From the NCBI GenBank assembly GCA_937916395.1, contig CALFTN010000033.1:4147-68146 (forward strand): DNA of 64,000 bases, read 5' to 3'. Numbering within the stretch: the first letter of the stretch is position 1; each line of letters starts with the position of its first letter. This DNA is from an uncultured Clostridia bacterium. GTDB taxonomy: Bacteria > Bacillota > Clostridia > Oscillospirales > Acutalibacteraceae. The translations under genes and the position numbers were made by a program. Shown piece after piece: positions 26,364 to 34,854 of the stretch. The notes under the pieces are model-generated. The model made no database searches. It saw only the letters and a program-made list of their open reading frames with translations, and had not been told where the DNA came from.

Positions 26364-26924
26364 TTATGAGAATACGTTTTTGAGTTTTTTTCTGGCACGC
26401 TGAAGTGCATTGTCAACTGCTTTTGGTGTAAGACCCAATTTTTCTGCTGTTTCAGTATAAGAAAGACCACTCATCTGACTATAAACAACTGATTTTTCAA
26501 CATCTGACAACACACTCTCACAAAGTGAGAGAACAGATGAAAGATTTTCGCTGTCGACTATTGTATCCAATGGGTTTTTCACTTCACCACCCACAGTTAC
26601 AGGGTCAATTTCACGATCAATCTGAAATTCGTTCTTTGTTTTTCTGACTGCAGAAACAATACCATTGTTCATACAAACAGTAGCATAAGCAGAAAACGGG
26701 ATTCCTTTTTCTTGTCTGTAGGTTCTTACTGCAGAAAGGAAGCTTATCATACCCTCCTGTAATAAATCATCAACGTCAAGATAACCTGCATTATACATTT
26801 TAGGTTTGTGTGACAAAAACCTACGCGCCAAAGTATCTAAAGCAAGATTGTCGCCCTCTTGTGAAAGCTTTACCAACTCTTCATCAGTAAGCTCATTAAA
26901 ACAAGACGCTTCCTTCTCGCTCAA
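26364..26924 (-). CDS. sigH: RNA polymerase sigma factor, SigH-like
   Basis: A 186-residue sigma-70 family protein resembling sigma-H, which starts the sporulation programme and other stationary-phase genes in Firmicutes. Region 2 is clear (YLDVDDLLQEGMISFLSAVRTY with the -10 recognition helix ATVCMNNGIVSAVRKTKN). Region 4 follows at the C-terminus (LSYTETAEKLGLTPKAVDNALQRARKKLKN). The start is TTG at 26924 behind GGGGTGG. The zinc-ribbon gene follows on the same strand. Confidence 0.85.
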   Translation of the reverse strand: MSEKEASCFNELTDEELVKLSQEGDNLALDTLARRFLSHKPKMYNAGYLDVDDLLQEGMISFLSAVRTYRQEKGIPFSAYATVCMNNGIVSAVRKTKNEFQIDREIDPVTVGGEVKNPLDTIVDSENLSSVLSLCESVLSDVEKSVVYSQMSGLSYTETAEKLGLTPKAVDNALQRARKKLKNVFS

Positions 26925-26956
26925 AATACCACCCCAATTAACATACTCTAGCGTAT

Positions 26957-26985
26957 ATAATACTACATTTATTAAATTTTGTCAA
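26957..26985 (-). promoter_or_regulatory. Sigma-A promoter for sigH
   Basis: Minus-strand TTGACA and TATTAT with 17-base spacing (plus positions 26980–26985 and 26957–26962), 33 bases before the TTG start. Confidence 0.75.
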
Positions 26986-27056
26986 ATATTTTTTTCAATA
27001 CTATATTTTTTTGTGCAAAACCGAAAAAATGACAAATTTCGCAAAAATATAGATAA

Positions 27057-27085
27057 TTGAAATATTTTTCTTTATGTGCTATCAT
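27057..27085 (+). promoter_or_regulatory. Possible promoter for the AraC gene
   Basis: TTGAAA (27057–27062) and TATCAT (27080–27085) with 17-base spacing, about 145 bases before the ATG. The intervening leader is AT-rich and shows no recognised RNA motif. Confidence 0.4.
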
Positions 27086-27230
27086 TTATATATAATTAAC
27101 ATACCTTCTACAAAAGTTTTGTAAGAAATAATTAATTTAAATTACCGAGATTCAAACAAAGTAAAATAATATGTCCATATAAATCAAGAAAAGAGATTGA
27201 TTTATTGTTATTATATTTCAAGGGTGCAAA

Positions 27231-28115
27231 ATGAACGATTTAGAAATAGTTGTTGCTACACAAGCATACATAAAATTACATCATAACGATGATGATTTCA
27301 GTATTGAGAGTATATGCAATGCTATAGGATATTCACGTCGTCAGCTTGATAGATTGTTTCGTAAATATATACAGATAACACTTTACGAATATGTGAATGC
27401 TATAGTGTTAAGCAAAAGTGCAGAAAAACTTATAAACACACACGACAATGTACTTGATGTAGCTTTAGACAGTCATTTTAATTCTCACGAAGGCTATACA
27501 AGGTCATTTGCAAAACGTTTTTCTGTCACTCCTGATGAGTATAGAAAAACTAAAATTGCTATACCTTTATTCGTTGGTCACCCTGCAAATCATTATCATA
27601 TCTTGAAAGAAGGACGAGCAATGGAAAGCACATCAATCTGTACTGTAATACCTGTAAACAGACCGAAAAGAAAACTGATTTATCTTCCATCAAAATCGGC
27701 AACTGGTTATTTATCTTATTGTGAAGAAGCAGGCTGTGATTGGGAAGGACTACAGAACAGTATTCCCGAAAAGTTTGATACAGCTGCAATACTTGAGTTA
27801 CCTGATTTTTTACAAGATGAAGGATACAGCAATATAGCTTCAGGTGTCGAAGTTCCATTAGATTATTCAAAGCCTTTGCCTGAAGACTATAAAATAGCAG
27901 AACTTCTTGAATGTACAATGCTTTATTTTCAGAGTGAACCTTATGATAATCCCGATGATTTTGGGGTTTATATCGGTCAGGTTTACAAGGCATTGGAAAA
28001 CTATAACTTTGAACGATATGGTTATAAACTCGCAACCAACATCGCTCCTACATTCAATTTCGGAGCACAAACAGATGTCGGTGCAAGAATCGCCGTACCA
28101 GTAATAAGAATATAA
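27231..28115 (+). CDS. AraC-family regulator with C-terminal effector-binding (GyrI-like) domain
   Basis: A 294-residue regulator. The N-terminal ~105 residues hold two helix-turn-helix motifs of the AraC type (FSIESICNAIGYSRRQLDRLFRKY and VLDVALDSHFNSHEGYTRSFAKRFSVTPDEYRK). The C-terminal ~160 residues look like a GyrI/Rob-type ligand-binding domain (PKRKLIYLPSKSATGYLSYCEE; PTFNFGAQTDVGARIAVPV). Such proteins sense small hydrophobic or drug-like ligands. No target transporter is beside it; the sigma-H gene is divergent. Confidence 0.82.
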   Translation: MNDLEIVVATQAYIKLHHNDDDFSIESICNAIGYSRRQLDRLFRKYIQITLYEYVNAIVLSKSAEKLINTHDNVLDVALDSHFNSHEGYTRSFAKRFSVTPDEYRKTKIAIPLFVGHPANHYHILKEGRAMESTSICTVIPVNRPKRKLIYLPSKSATGYLSYCEEAGCDWEGLQNSIPEKFDTAAILELPDFLQDEGYSNIASGVEVPLDYSKPLPEDYKIAELLECTMLYFQSEPYDNPDDFGVYIGQVYKALENYNFERYGYKLATNIAPTFNFGAQTDVGARIAVPVIRI

Positions 28116-28121
28116 AAAGTT

Positions 28122-28151
28122 AAGGATAGCTCCGATAAAAGAGTTATCCTT
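28122..28151 (+). terminator. Terminator of the AraC gene
   Basis: An 11-bp stem with one G·T pair (AAGGATAGCTC/GAGTTATCCTT), loop of 8 bases, then GTTTT. Confidence 0.75.
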
Positions 28152-28165
28152 GTTTTATGTATTTA

Positions 28166-28999
28166 TTAATTTATTTTATCTACCAGAAAATGTACTTTTT
28201 GATATGCATCCTGTTTTATTCTCGCCTTTTCTTCTTCGTCGTTAATATCAAGAAAAGCAACTATATCAGAAGGTCCAGCGTGTTCTGGAGAGGCAAATTT
28301 CTCGTCTAACCTTTCTCTCATTTGTTCTACAAGTTTTTTATTTCTATAAGGAATAAACTCATCTACAAGAGCCTTAACGCCACCTTGAAAATTGTCAATT
28401 GTACAGTAAATATCATATGCATCTTTTGGCTTTCCCCTTCCAAGCGCCATCGCTTTCATAACAAGATATGGTACAACTGATATAACATTAACATGACCAC
28501 TATCAAGTGCACCATCAGAGCGTATATATTCAATTTTTACATCTGTTGGTGGAAATTCAAAAGCAAAATTACCACCCGTTGCAGGCAACGCCTTTATACC
28601 ATCAACGTGTTTACTTACTGCACCCCCATCGCCACCATATTTGCCAGATAAAAAATCAACATCAACAGTATAAGATACTCCTTGTATTTCAACAGTTTTA
28701 ACAAATGTAAAGTATTGCTCAGGATGTCTCGAGTATCCATTTTGCGTAAGTATTCTTTTTATTGTCTTATAACTATCGGTTCTTTTTATTTGTTGTTGGT
28801 CCAACAAAACATCGACATCTATTGAGCCAATATGATCACTGTCTGGATATAGCAAAGAAGGCACCCAACCTCCAATAATTCTAATATTATCCGCAAACTC
28901 ATTTAACAGATTTACTATCTCTCCCAAAATCATATATGCGGCATCTTTTTGTCCTTCTGAGTAATCGACTGCTTGTTTTAACTCCCTATCTTTAATCAA
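28166..28999 (-). CDS. AbiEii-type nucleotidyltransferase toxin (type IV toxin–antitoxin)
   Basis: A 277-residue DNA polymerase beta-like nucleotidyltransferase. The nucleotide-binding start GGW is at 43–45, the metal-binding aspartates at Asp61-x-Asp63 (IDVDVLL), a third acidic pair at Asp113/Asp115, and the downstream KPKDAYDIY motif at 190–198. This order matches AbiEii/MenT-like toxins, which modify tRNA ends or other targets. The gene overlaps the upstream antitoxin-like gene by four bases. Motifs are intact, so it should be active unless the partner controls it. Confidence 0.82.
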   Translation of the reverse strand: MIKDRELKQAVDYSEGQKDAAYMILGEIVNLLNEFADNIRIIGGWVPSLLYPDSDHIGSIDVDVLLDQQQIKRTDSYKTIKRILTQNGYSRHPEQYFTFVKTVEIQGVSYTVDVDFLSGKYGGDGGAVSKHVDGIKALPATGGNFAFEFPPTDVKIEYIRSDGALDSGHVNVISVVPYLVMKAMALGRGKPKDAYDIYCTIDNFQGGVKALVDEFIPYRNKKLVEQMRERLDEKFASPEHAGPSDIVAFLDINDEEEKARIKQDAYQKVHFLVDKIN

Positions 29000-30072
29000 A
29001 TTAATCTCTCCTTATATTCTTTTAAAATAATAGCTTCTGCCGCTTCTTCTCCACGTCCTACATTTCCCAACAAATCAATAATTGTCTGTACAGGCGATGT
29101 AACAAAACTATTGTTAATTTCACGATAAAACATAAGTGGCGTTTCATCGTGAGGTATAGTTACAACAACATTTCCACCTGATTTCACGGGTTGTAAGTTC
29201 AAATCAAGAATAAATTCATTCAAATACTGTGGTTCAACATATACATCAACTTTTTTATATCTGACAGTAGGTGAATATCTTGCAGCTGCTGAAAACCCTC
29301 CTAAAACCGCACAATTGTCATGCTCTATACTCCAAGAGGAAATCTCTTTTTCTAACTCGGGTAATGAATCAAGTGAATAATATTCGATTTTTTGTGACTC
29401 TTTTTTGTGATAATCATTCGCCCAAGAGTGTAGTAATTCTTTTATGTCGGTTAGTCTGAATTTTCCATCCTTATCTTCGTTAATCCAATCACGTTCTTTG
29501 AGGAAGCGTTTAACGTTTGAAACCATTCCGATTGATTTACCTGTTACTTCACACAGTTTTTTTACTTGCCAACTCTCAAAAGGTTTATCTAACATTGTTC
29601 GTATTATTGCTGATGTTGCTCCTGATGTTTTCAAAAAATAATTTTTCTTTTCTCTTTTTTCGATGTATTTATTTTCTTTTCCTTGAAAATGTATAAATAT
29701 CCTTTTAGAAAAAATGTAACAATTACCAGATAAATCAATATAACTCAATTGGTTTTTATATATGATTTCAGCTGATTCATTTGAAACATAAGGTGCCATG
29801 AACACATAACAATAATCATCGATATGTTGTAAGGCTAATTTTATAAACATATTAACAAAGCGTTTTTCACCGTTTGTTTTTACCATTACGCAATATCGCT
29901 GAGATAGTTCATTATCACTAAAATGAACAATTGCGTGAAAATCTCCAAACCCTCTTTGAAGACCAGTATCGATAATTTCTATATCTGAAACGAATGGTAC
30001 TTCATTTATGATTTTACAGAACTGTTCTTTAGCAGTCTGAATATATTGATTTTCCCAAAAGTTTTGTTTCAT
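28996..30072 (-). CDS. AbiEi-type antitoxin with winged-helix domain
   Basis: A 358-residue partner of the nucleotidyltransferase. The middle (about 150–210) is a winged helix: FESWQVKKLCEVTGKSIGMVSNVKRFLKERDWI. The C-terminal domain (DNCAVLGGFSAAARYSPTVRYKKVDVYVE) resembles the AbiEi/COG4861-type antitoxin region. The N-terminal ~130 residues look like a restriction-endonuclease-like or COG4861 domain with no clear catalytic set. AbiEi proteins bind inverted repeats at their own promoter; a matching palindrome lies directly upstream. Confidence 0.78.
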   Translation of the reverse strand: MKQNFWENQYIQTAKEQFCKIINEVPFVSDIEIIDTGLQRGFGDFHAIVHFSDNELSQRYCVMVKTNGEKRFVNMFIKLALQHIDDYCYVFMAPYVSNESAEIIYKNQLSYIDLSGNCYIFSKRIFIHFQGKENKYIEKREKKNYFLKTSGATSAIIRTMLDKPFESWQVKKLCEVTGKSIGMVSNVKRFLKERDWINEDKDGKFRLTDIKELLHSWANDYHKKESQKIEYYSLDSLPELEKEISSWSIEHDNCAVLGGFSAAARYSPTVRYKKVDVYVEPQYLNEFILDLNLQPVKSGGNVVVTIPHDETPLMFYREINNSFVTSPVQTIIDLLGNVGRGEEAAEAIILKEYKERLI

Positions 30073-30084
30073 TAAAAATCACCC

Positions 30085-30134
30085 TTTCACCGCTTTGGTG
30101 AAACTATTATAATCGATGAAACTCAATTTGTCAA
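30085..30134 (-). promoter_or_regulatory. Consensus promoter and palindromic operator of the AbiE pair
   Basis: Minus strand: TTGACA (plus 30129–30134), 17-base spacer, TATAAT (plus 30106–30111), an exact sigma-A consensus. Just downstream is the perfect inverted repeat TTTCACC-n5-GGTGAAA (30085–30103), covering the likely start site 13 bases before the ATG. A further GTTTCATC half-site lies in the spacer. Confidence 0.8.
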
Positions 30135-30145
30135 TATAAAAAAAT

Positions 30146-30173
30146 AAAACTGACTCTAATTGAAGTCAGTTTT
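30146..30173 (-). terminator. Terminator overlapping the stop of the downstream zinc-ribbon membrane gene
   Basis: A perfect 10-bp stem (AAAACTGACT/AGTCAGTTTT) with an 8-base loop that contains the TAG stop of 30156–30836; an AT-rich T-run follows on the minus strand. Confidence 0.75.
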
Positions 30174-30836
30174 TGGAACAGAGGCTAAATACCATTTACC
30201 ACCAATTCTTATTGCATAAACATCTTTATAAATACTCTGATACTCGCCCAAAGGCCCTTTTGCATTTATTGTAAATGAAAGCTTTGCACCTTTATTGGCT
30301 GCTTTTTCATAAAGATATGTTTCTTCTAAATAATCATTAATCTCTTCTAATTCTTCTGCGGTTATATATTCAACGGAATCAACTACATATTTGAGCTTGA
30401 ATTCCTCACCACAACGAAGCTTATAAAACTCGTAGCTACGACGCATTGAATATGTCATTTCAGTAAGAACAACCTCGTCATCAAAATACAAGTATTCTTT
30501 ATTATATGATTTAATTTGTTCATCATATAATGTAAAATATAATTCTTCGTCATTCTTTTCAATTGCATTGTTAAACACTTTAACAAGACTATCCGGCTTG
30601 CTACCTGTAAGAAGACCAGTTGTTATTGATGCAATACTAAGAACTACAGCGATTATTATAAGACTTAATACCCTACTTTTCATTGTAGGCATTCTGAGTT
30701 TTTTAATTCTCTTTATAAGTTCATTTTCAGTATTTTGTGTTTTACGCTTTTTCTGAAAAGTTGCACCACAATAAGCACAGTGCTTAAAATTTTCAGGACT
30801 TTGTTTTTTACACTTCTCGCAGTACACTCTTTTCAC
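30156..30836 (-). CDS. Zinc-ribbon membrane protein of unknown function
   Basis: A 226-residue protein starting MKRVYCEKC. An N-terminal zinc ribbon (Cys6/Cys9 and Cys20/Cys23, CEKC and CAYC) is followed by a basic linker and one membrane segment at about 54–76. The outer C-terminal domain (77–226) is polar and lysine/glutamate-rich, ending in GPLGEYQSIYKDVYAIRIGGKWYLASV. The architecture suits a single-pass membrane protein with a cytoplasmic ribbon and an extracellular domain like those with a DUF4878/NTF2-type fold. No function can be assigned. Confidence 0.7.
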   Translation of the reverse strand: MKRVYCEKCKKQSPENFKHCAYCGATFQKKRKTQNTENELIKRIKKLRMPTMKSRVLSLIIIAVVLSIASITTGLLTGSKPDSLVKVFNNAIEKNDEELYFTLYDEQIKSYNKEYLYFDDEVVLTEMTYSMRRSYEFYKLRCGEEFKLKYVVDSVEYITAEELEEINDYLEETYLYEKAANKGAKLSFTINAKGPLGEYQSIYKDVYAIRIGGKWYLASVPKTDFN

Positions 30837-30850
30837 TCCGTTCTAATAAA

Positions 30851-30885
30851 ATACTACCCGAAAAATTCTGTTTTTCGGGTAGTAT
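30851..30885 (-). terminator. Terminator of ispH-rpsA
   Basis: A 15-bp perfect stem (ATACTACCCGAAAAA and its complement) with a 5-base loop, T-run on the minus strand, directly after the stop. Confidence 0.85.
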
Positions 30886-30895
30886 TAATTTTTTA

Positions 30896-32926
30896 TTATT
30901 CAGCAGCTTCTTCAGTTGCTTCTGTAGCTTCTTCTGCTACTGCTTCTGCAGCTTCTTCAGATGGTTCTTCTGGAAGAAGAGCACGAATTGAAAGACCAAC
31001 TCTCTTAAGGTCAAAGTCGATTTCAGTAATCTTAGCTTTAACTACTTCGCCAACTTTAAGTACTTCTGCTGGATTTGCAATATGTTTGTTTGCAATCTGA
31101 GAAATATGGATAAGACCATCTACACCAGGGATAATCTGAGCAAATGCACCAAATGATGTGAAGCTAACGATTTTAACATCGGCAACAGTATCAACTGGAT
31201 AATCTCTCTTAAGAATTTCCCATGGATTATCTTCAACCTTCTTAAAGCCTAATGAAATCTTTCTCTTTTCAGCGTCGAGTGCTTTGATAGTAACTTCTAC
31301 TTCGTCACCAACATTAACAACTTCTGATGGATGCTTAATTCTGCTCCATGAAAGCTCAGAAATATGAATCATACCATCTACGCCACCGATGTCAACAAAA
31401 GCACCGTAATTTGTGAGTGATTTAACTGTACCTTTACGTGTTTCGCCTTCTTGAACTTCAGCCCAGAATTTATCTTCAGCTTCTTTCTTAGCGCCTTTAA
31501 GCACAGCTTTGATTGAACCAACTGCACGTTTTCTTTGTTTGTTGATTTCAATAATTTTGAATTCAACAGTTGTTTTTAATAAATCTTCTAATTTGTCGTT
31601 ACGATTCATTGTAGCAAGTGAAGCTGGAATGAATACTTTAACATTTTCAGAAAGAACAAGAATACCACCGCGAACAACGTCTGTTACAACACCTGTGAAT
31701 ACTTTGTCTGTGCCTTCTGATGCTAAAATGTTATCCCATGCTTTTACAGCATCATAACGTTTTTTAGAAAGCATAATTACGCCTTCTGCATTGTTTGTTT
31801 TCATGATGATGAGGTCTAATTCATCGCCTGGCTTTAACTCTGCTTGCGGATTAGCGTTAGGGTCATTGCTGTATTCACTGTAAGGAATATAGCCGGTTTC
31901 TTTCCTGCCGATATCAACTTGTATCTCAGTTGACTTAACGCTTATTACAGTACCCTTTACTTTCTGGTTACTGTTAAGGCCGCTAAGTGATTCCTCTAAT
32001 GCAGCTGCAAAATCAAAATCATCTGCTGATACAGAGTTCTGCACTTTTTCCTCCTCAATCATTTTGTTTTCGTTTACAATTTCGGACATGGTTATAAGTA
32101 CCTCCTTTATAATACCGGCGGGAGTGGATGCACCCGCAGTAAGACCGATTGAGTTAAAACCAGAAAATGAGATACCATAAAGCTCATCTTTAGTTTCAAC
32201 AAGAAATGACGGACAATTCTTCTCGCAGACACTTTTTAATTTCTGAGTGTTTGAGCTATGCTTTCCACCCACAATTACCATAGCATCATTTTTGAGCGAA
32301 AGTTCAATTGCTTCTTTTTGTCTTTCTTCAGTCGCACTACATATTGTATCAAAAATTTTTGCATTTGTACATAGTAATTTTACTTTTTTTAAACTTTTTT
32401 CCCATTCTTTGACACTAAAAGTCGTTTGTTCGACTAAAATTAATTCTTTTTGAGAAAATAAATTGTTTTTTTGTAATAATTCTTCTAATTCAGTTGAATT
32501 TCTTACAACATACGCTTCACCTTTTGCACAACTTTTTATGCCGTGTACTTCTGGATGAGTTGGGTCACCTAAAATTATGGTTACTACATTTTCACCTGAA
32601 TTATCTCTTACAATTTTATGAATTTTATTAACAAATGGACAAGCAGCATCTATAAACTCGACACCACTATTTTTTACTTCTTCTAAAACATCTTCGGTAA
32701 CTCCGTGTGTTCTTAAAACAAGAATCGTTCCGTTTTTTACTTCACTCGGATGTTCTACTATATCAACACCACGATTTTTAAAATCTTCAATAACCTGTGG
32801 GTTATGAATTATAGGACCAAGTGTTGCAACCTTTTTACCTTCAGAAAGAAGCTTTTCAATAAGCTTAATAGCTCTGTCAACACCAAAACAGAAACCTGCC
32901 GTTTTTGCAAGTGTTATATTACACAT
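30896..32926 (-). CDS. ispH-rpsA: Fusion of IspH (HMBPP reductase) and ribosomal protein S1
   Basis: The first ~285 residues are IspH, the iron–sulfur enzyme that makes IPP and DMAPP in the MEP pathway. Its cluster cysteines are Cys13 (AGFCFGVDRA) and those in AACPFVNK and TICSATEERQ. The remaining ~390 residues hold four S1 RNA-binding domains of ribosomal protein S1 (starting at VKGTVISVKST, FTGVVTDVVRGG, RKGTVKSLTNYGAF and ADVKIVSFTSFGAF). The fusion is known in Clostridia. The C-terminus is an acidic Glu/Ala tail. It follows cmk with a one-base overlap, the usual cmk–rpsA neighbourhood. Confidence 0.95.
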   Translation of the reverse strand: MCNITLAKTAGFCFGVDRAIKLIEKLLSEGKKVATLGPIIHNPQVIEDFKNRGVDIVEHPSEVKNGTILVLRTHGVTEDVLEEVKNSGVEFIDAACPFVNKIHKIVRDNSGENVVTIILGDPTHPEVHGIKSCAKGEAYVVRNSTELEELLQKNNLFSQKELILVEQTTFSVKEWEKSLKKVKLLCTNAKIFDTICSATEERQKEAIELSLKNDAMVIVGGKHSSNTQKLKSVCEKNCPSFLVETKDELYGISFSGFNSIGLTAGASTPAGIIKEVLITMSEIVNENKMIEEEKVQNSVSADDFDFAAALEESLSGLNSNQKVKGTVISVKSTEIQVDIGRKETGYIPYSEYSNDPNANPQAELKPGDELDLIIMKTNNAEGVIMLSKKRYDAVKAWDNILASEGTDKVFTGVVTDVVRGGILVLSENVKVFIPASLATMNRNDKLEDLLKTTVEFKIIEINKQRKRAVGSIKAVLKGAKKEAEDKFWAEVQEGETRKGTVKSLTNYGAFVDIGGVDGMIHISELSWSRIKHPSEVVNVGDEVEVTIKALDAEKRKISLGFKKVEDNPWEILKRDYPVDTVADVKIVSFTSFGAFAQIIPGVDGLIHISQIANKHIANPAEVLKVGEVVKAKITEIDFDLKRVGLSIRALLPEEPSEEAAEAVAEEATEATEEAAE

Positions 32927-33591
32927 TAAAGACGCTCCTTTATTGTGTTAATCATAAGCTCAATAGACTCGTCTAAACCGATTTCAGTTGTATCAACTAA
33001 AACTGCATCCTCTGCTTGTTTTAATGGTGCAGTAGCCCTGTTCATATCCTGATAATCGCGCTCTTTGATTTCTTTTAGTATTACATCATACTGAACATCC
33101 TGACCTTTTTCCTGCAATTCTTTAAAACGACGGTCTGCCCTTGCCTCTGCTGATGCTGTTAAGAAAATTTTAATTTTAGCATCTGGTAACACAACTGTTC
33201 CTATATCTCTACCATCCATGATACAGTTGTTATTTTTTGCAATGTTTCTTTGCAAATCGAAGAGGAATTCTCTTACTTCTGGAATTGAAGACACATTAGA
33301 AGCCGCCATTGAAACCTCATTTTGTCTTATCGCTGTTGAAACATCTTCATCTCGTAAGAAAACGTGTTGCTCGCCATCAATAAATTTGAGTGAAACCTCT
33401 GCTGTTTTTAAAGTAGGAAGTACCTCTTCTGGATTTTTGGTGTTTTCTACACCATTTCTTAAGGCATTCAATGCTACTGTTCTGTATAACGCACCTGTAT
33501 CAACATAAATAAAACCAAGCTCAGCTGCAGCTTTTCTTGCTATTGTGCTTTTACCTGCACCTGCAGGACCATCAATTGCTACATTAATCAT
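32926..33591 (-). CDS. cmk: Cytidylate kinase
   Basis: Phosphorylates CMP and dCMP. The 221-residue protein has the P-loop GPAGAGKST at 8–16, the YVDTGALYR CMP-binding segment, and the Arg-rich lid (GRDIGTVVLPDA; ADRRFKELQEKG; KERDYQDMNRATAPLKQAEDAV). Length and motifs are standard. It lies between the HI0933 flavoprotein and ispH-rpsA, overlapping the latter by one base. Confidence 0.96.
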   Translation of the reverse strand: MINVAIDGPAGAGKSTIARKAAAELGFIYVDTGALYRTVALNALRNGVENTKNPEEVLPTLKTAEVSLKFIDGEQHVFLRDEDVSTAIRQNEVSMAASNVSSIPEVREFLFDLQRNIAKNNNCIMDGRDIGTVVLPDAKIKIFLTASAEARADRRFKELQEKGQDVQYDVILKEIKERDYQDMNRATAPLKQAEDAVLVDTTEIGLDESIELMINTIKERL

Positions 33592-33608
33592 AATAATTTT
33601 CTCCTCTT

Positions 33609-34841
33609 TTAAGATTCTATTGAGTCACCAGCTAAATGACCAGTTGAAAAAGCTATTTGTAAATTGAAGCCACCTGTATAGGCATCAACATCTAATACTT
33701 CACCAACAAAATAAAGACCTTTAACTAATTTGCTTTCCATTGTTTTAGGATTAATTTCAGAAATGTCAACTCCACCAGAAGTTATAACAGCTTCATCAAT
33801 CGGTCTGAAATCGGTTACTGTAAGAGTAATATCCTTTAAGAAATCAACTAACTCACTTCGCATTTCTTTTGTTACCTGGTTAGACTTTAAATTACCGTTA
33901 AGCTTTGTGAGTTTAACTGTAATTGGTATCATTTTCCTTGGTAATAAAAGTGATAATGTGTTATATAAATTTTTATTTGAACATTCTAACAAATCGCGTT
34001 GAATTCGTTTATCCAACTGCTCGTAGGTAAGCGCAGGTTTAAAGTCAATATGAATTTTATATCTGCCCTTTTCCATTTCTCGCATGTGAGATGAAGCTGA
34101 AAGCACCATAGGACCTGAAATGCCATAATGAGTAAAAATCATTTCACCCATATCCTCGTAAATATCTCGATGCTTTACAGTATCTTCAACCGTGATTTTT
34201 ACATTCCTCAATGAAAGTCCCTGGGCTTCTGTACACCAGCCCTCGTGACACTCTAAAGGCACTAAAGATGGCTTTAAATCTGTAATTTTATGACCAGCTT
34301 GCTTTGCCAACTCATAGCCGTCGCCTGTTGAACCTGTTTTTGGGTATGAAAGACCACCAGTTGCAACAATTACGTTTGATGCATAATATTTTTTACCATC
34401 TTCTGTAATACAACCTGCCACTTTACCATCTTCTAAAATAAGCTCTGTTGCTCTGCCCTGTTTTCTTGTAACACCATTTATTGTTATGTATTTATTGAGA
34501 GCATCAACAATATCAAGTGCTTTATCTGAAACTGGAAAAACTCTGTTGCCACGTTCAATTTTAAGTGGCACACCCATTTCTTCAAAAAAATCCATTGTAT
34601 CAGCAGTATCAAAACGAGAAAATGCACCGAATAAAAATCTGCCGTTAACTGGAATATTTGCAATTAAATCATTAAGAAGTGGACAATCGTTTGTTACATT
34701 ACATCTGCCCTTACCTGTTATTGCAACTTTTCTTGCTAACTTATCATTACGTTCAAGAAGTGTTACTTTTAAACCATTTTTAGCAGCAGTACCGGCAGCC
34801 ATAAGTCCTGCAGCACCACCACCTATTACAAGTACGTCCAT
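33609..34841 (-). CDS. FAD-dependent oxidoreductase, HI0933/YhiN family
   Basis: A 410-residue flavoprotein with the dinucleotide motif VIGGGAAGLMAAGTAA at 5–20 and the family signature GKGRCNVTN (about 43–51). The later ATGGLSYPKTGSTGDGYELA and the C-terminal GLYFVGEVLDVDAYTGGFNLQIAFSTG complete the FAD site. The reaction is not established for the family. The gene sits upstream of cmk, an association common in Firmicutes. Confidence 0.9.
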   Translation of the reverse strand: MDVLVIGGGAAGLMAAGTAAKNGLKVTLLERNDKLARKVAITGKGRCNVTNDCPLLNDLIANIPVNGRFLFGAFSRFDTADTMDFFEEMGVPLKIERGNRVFPVSDKALDIVDALNKYITINGVTRKQGRATELILEDGKVAGCITEDGKKYYASNVIVATGGLSYPKTGSTGDGYELAKQAGHKITDLKPSLVPLECHEGWCTEAQGLSLRNVKITVEDTVKHRDIYEDMGEMIFTHYGISGPMVLSASSHMREMEKGRYKIHIDFKPALTYEQLDKRIQRDLLECSNKNLYNTLSLLLPRKMIPITVKLTKLNGNLKSNQVTKEMRSELVDFLKDITLTVTDFRPIDEAVITSGGVDISEINPKTMESKLVKGLYFVGEVLDVDAYTGGFNLQIAFSTGHLAGDSIES

Positions 34842-34854
34842 TAGCTCAAAAACC

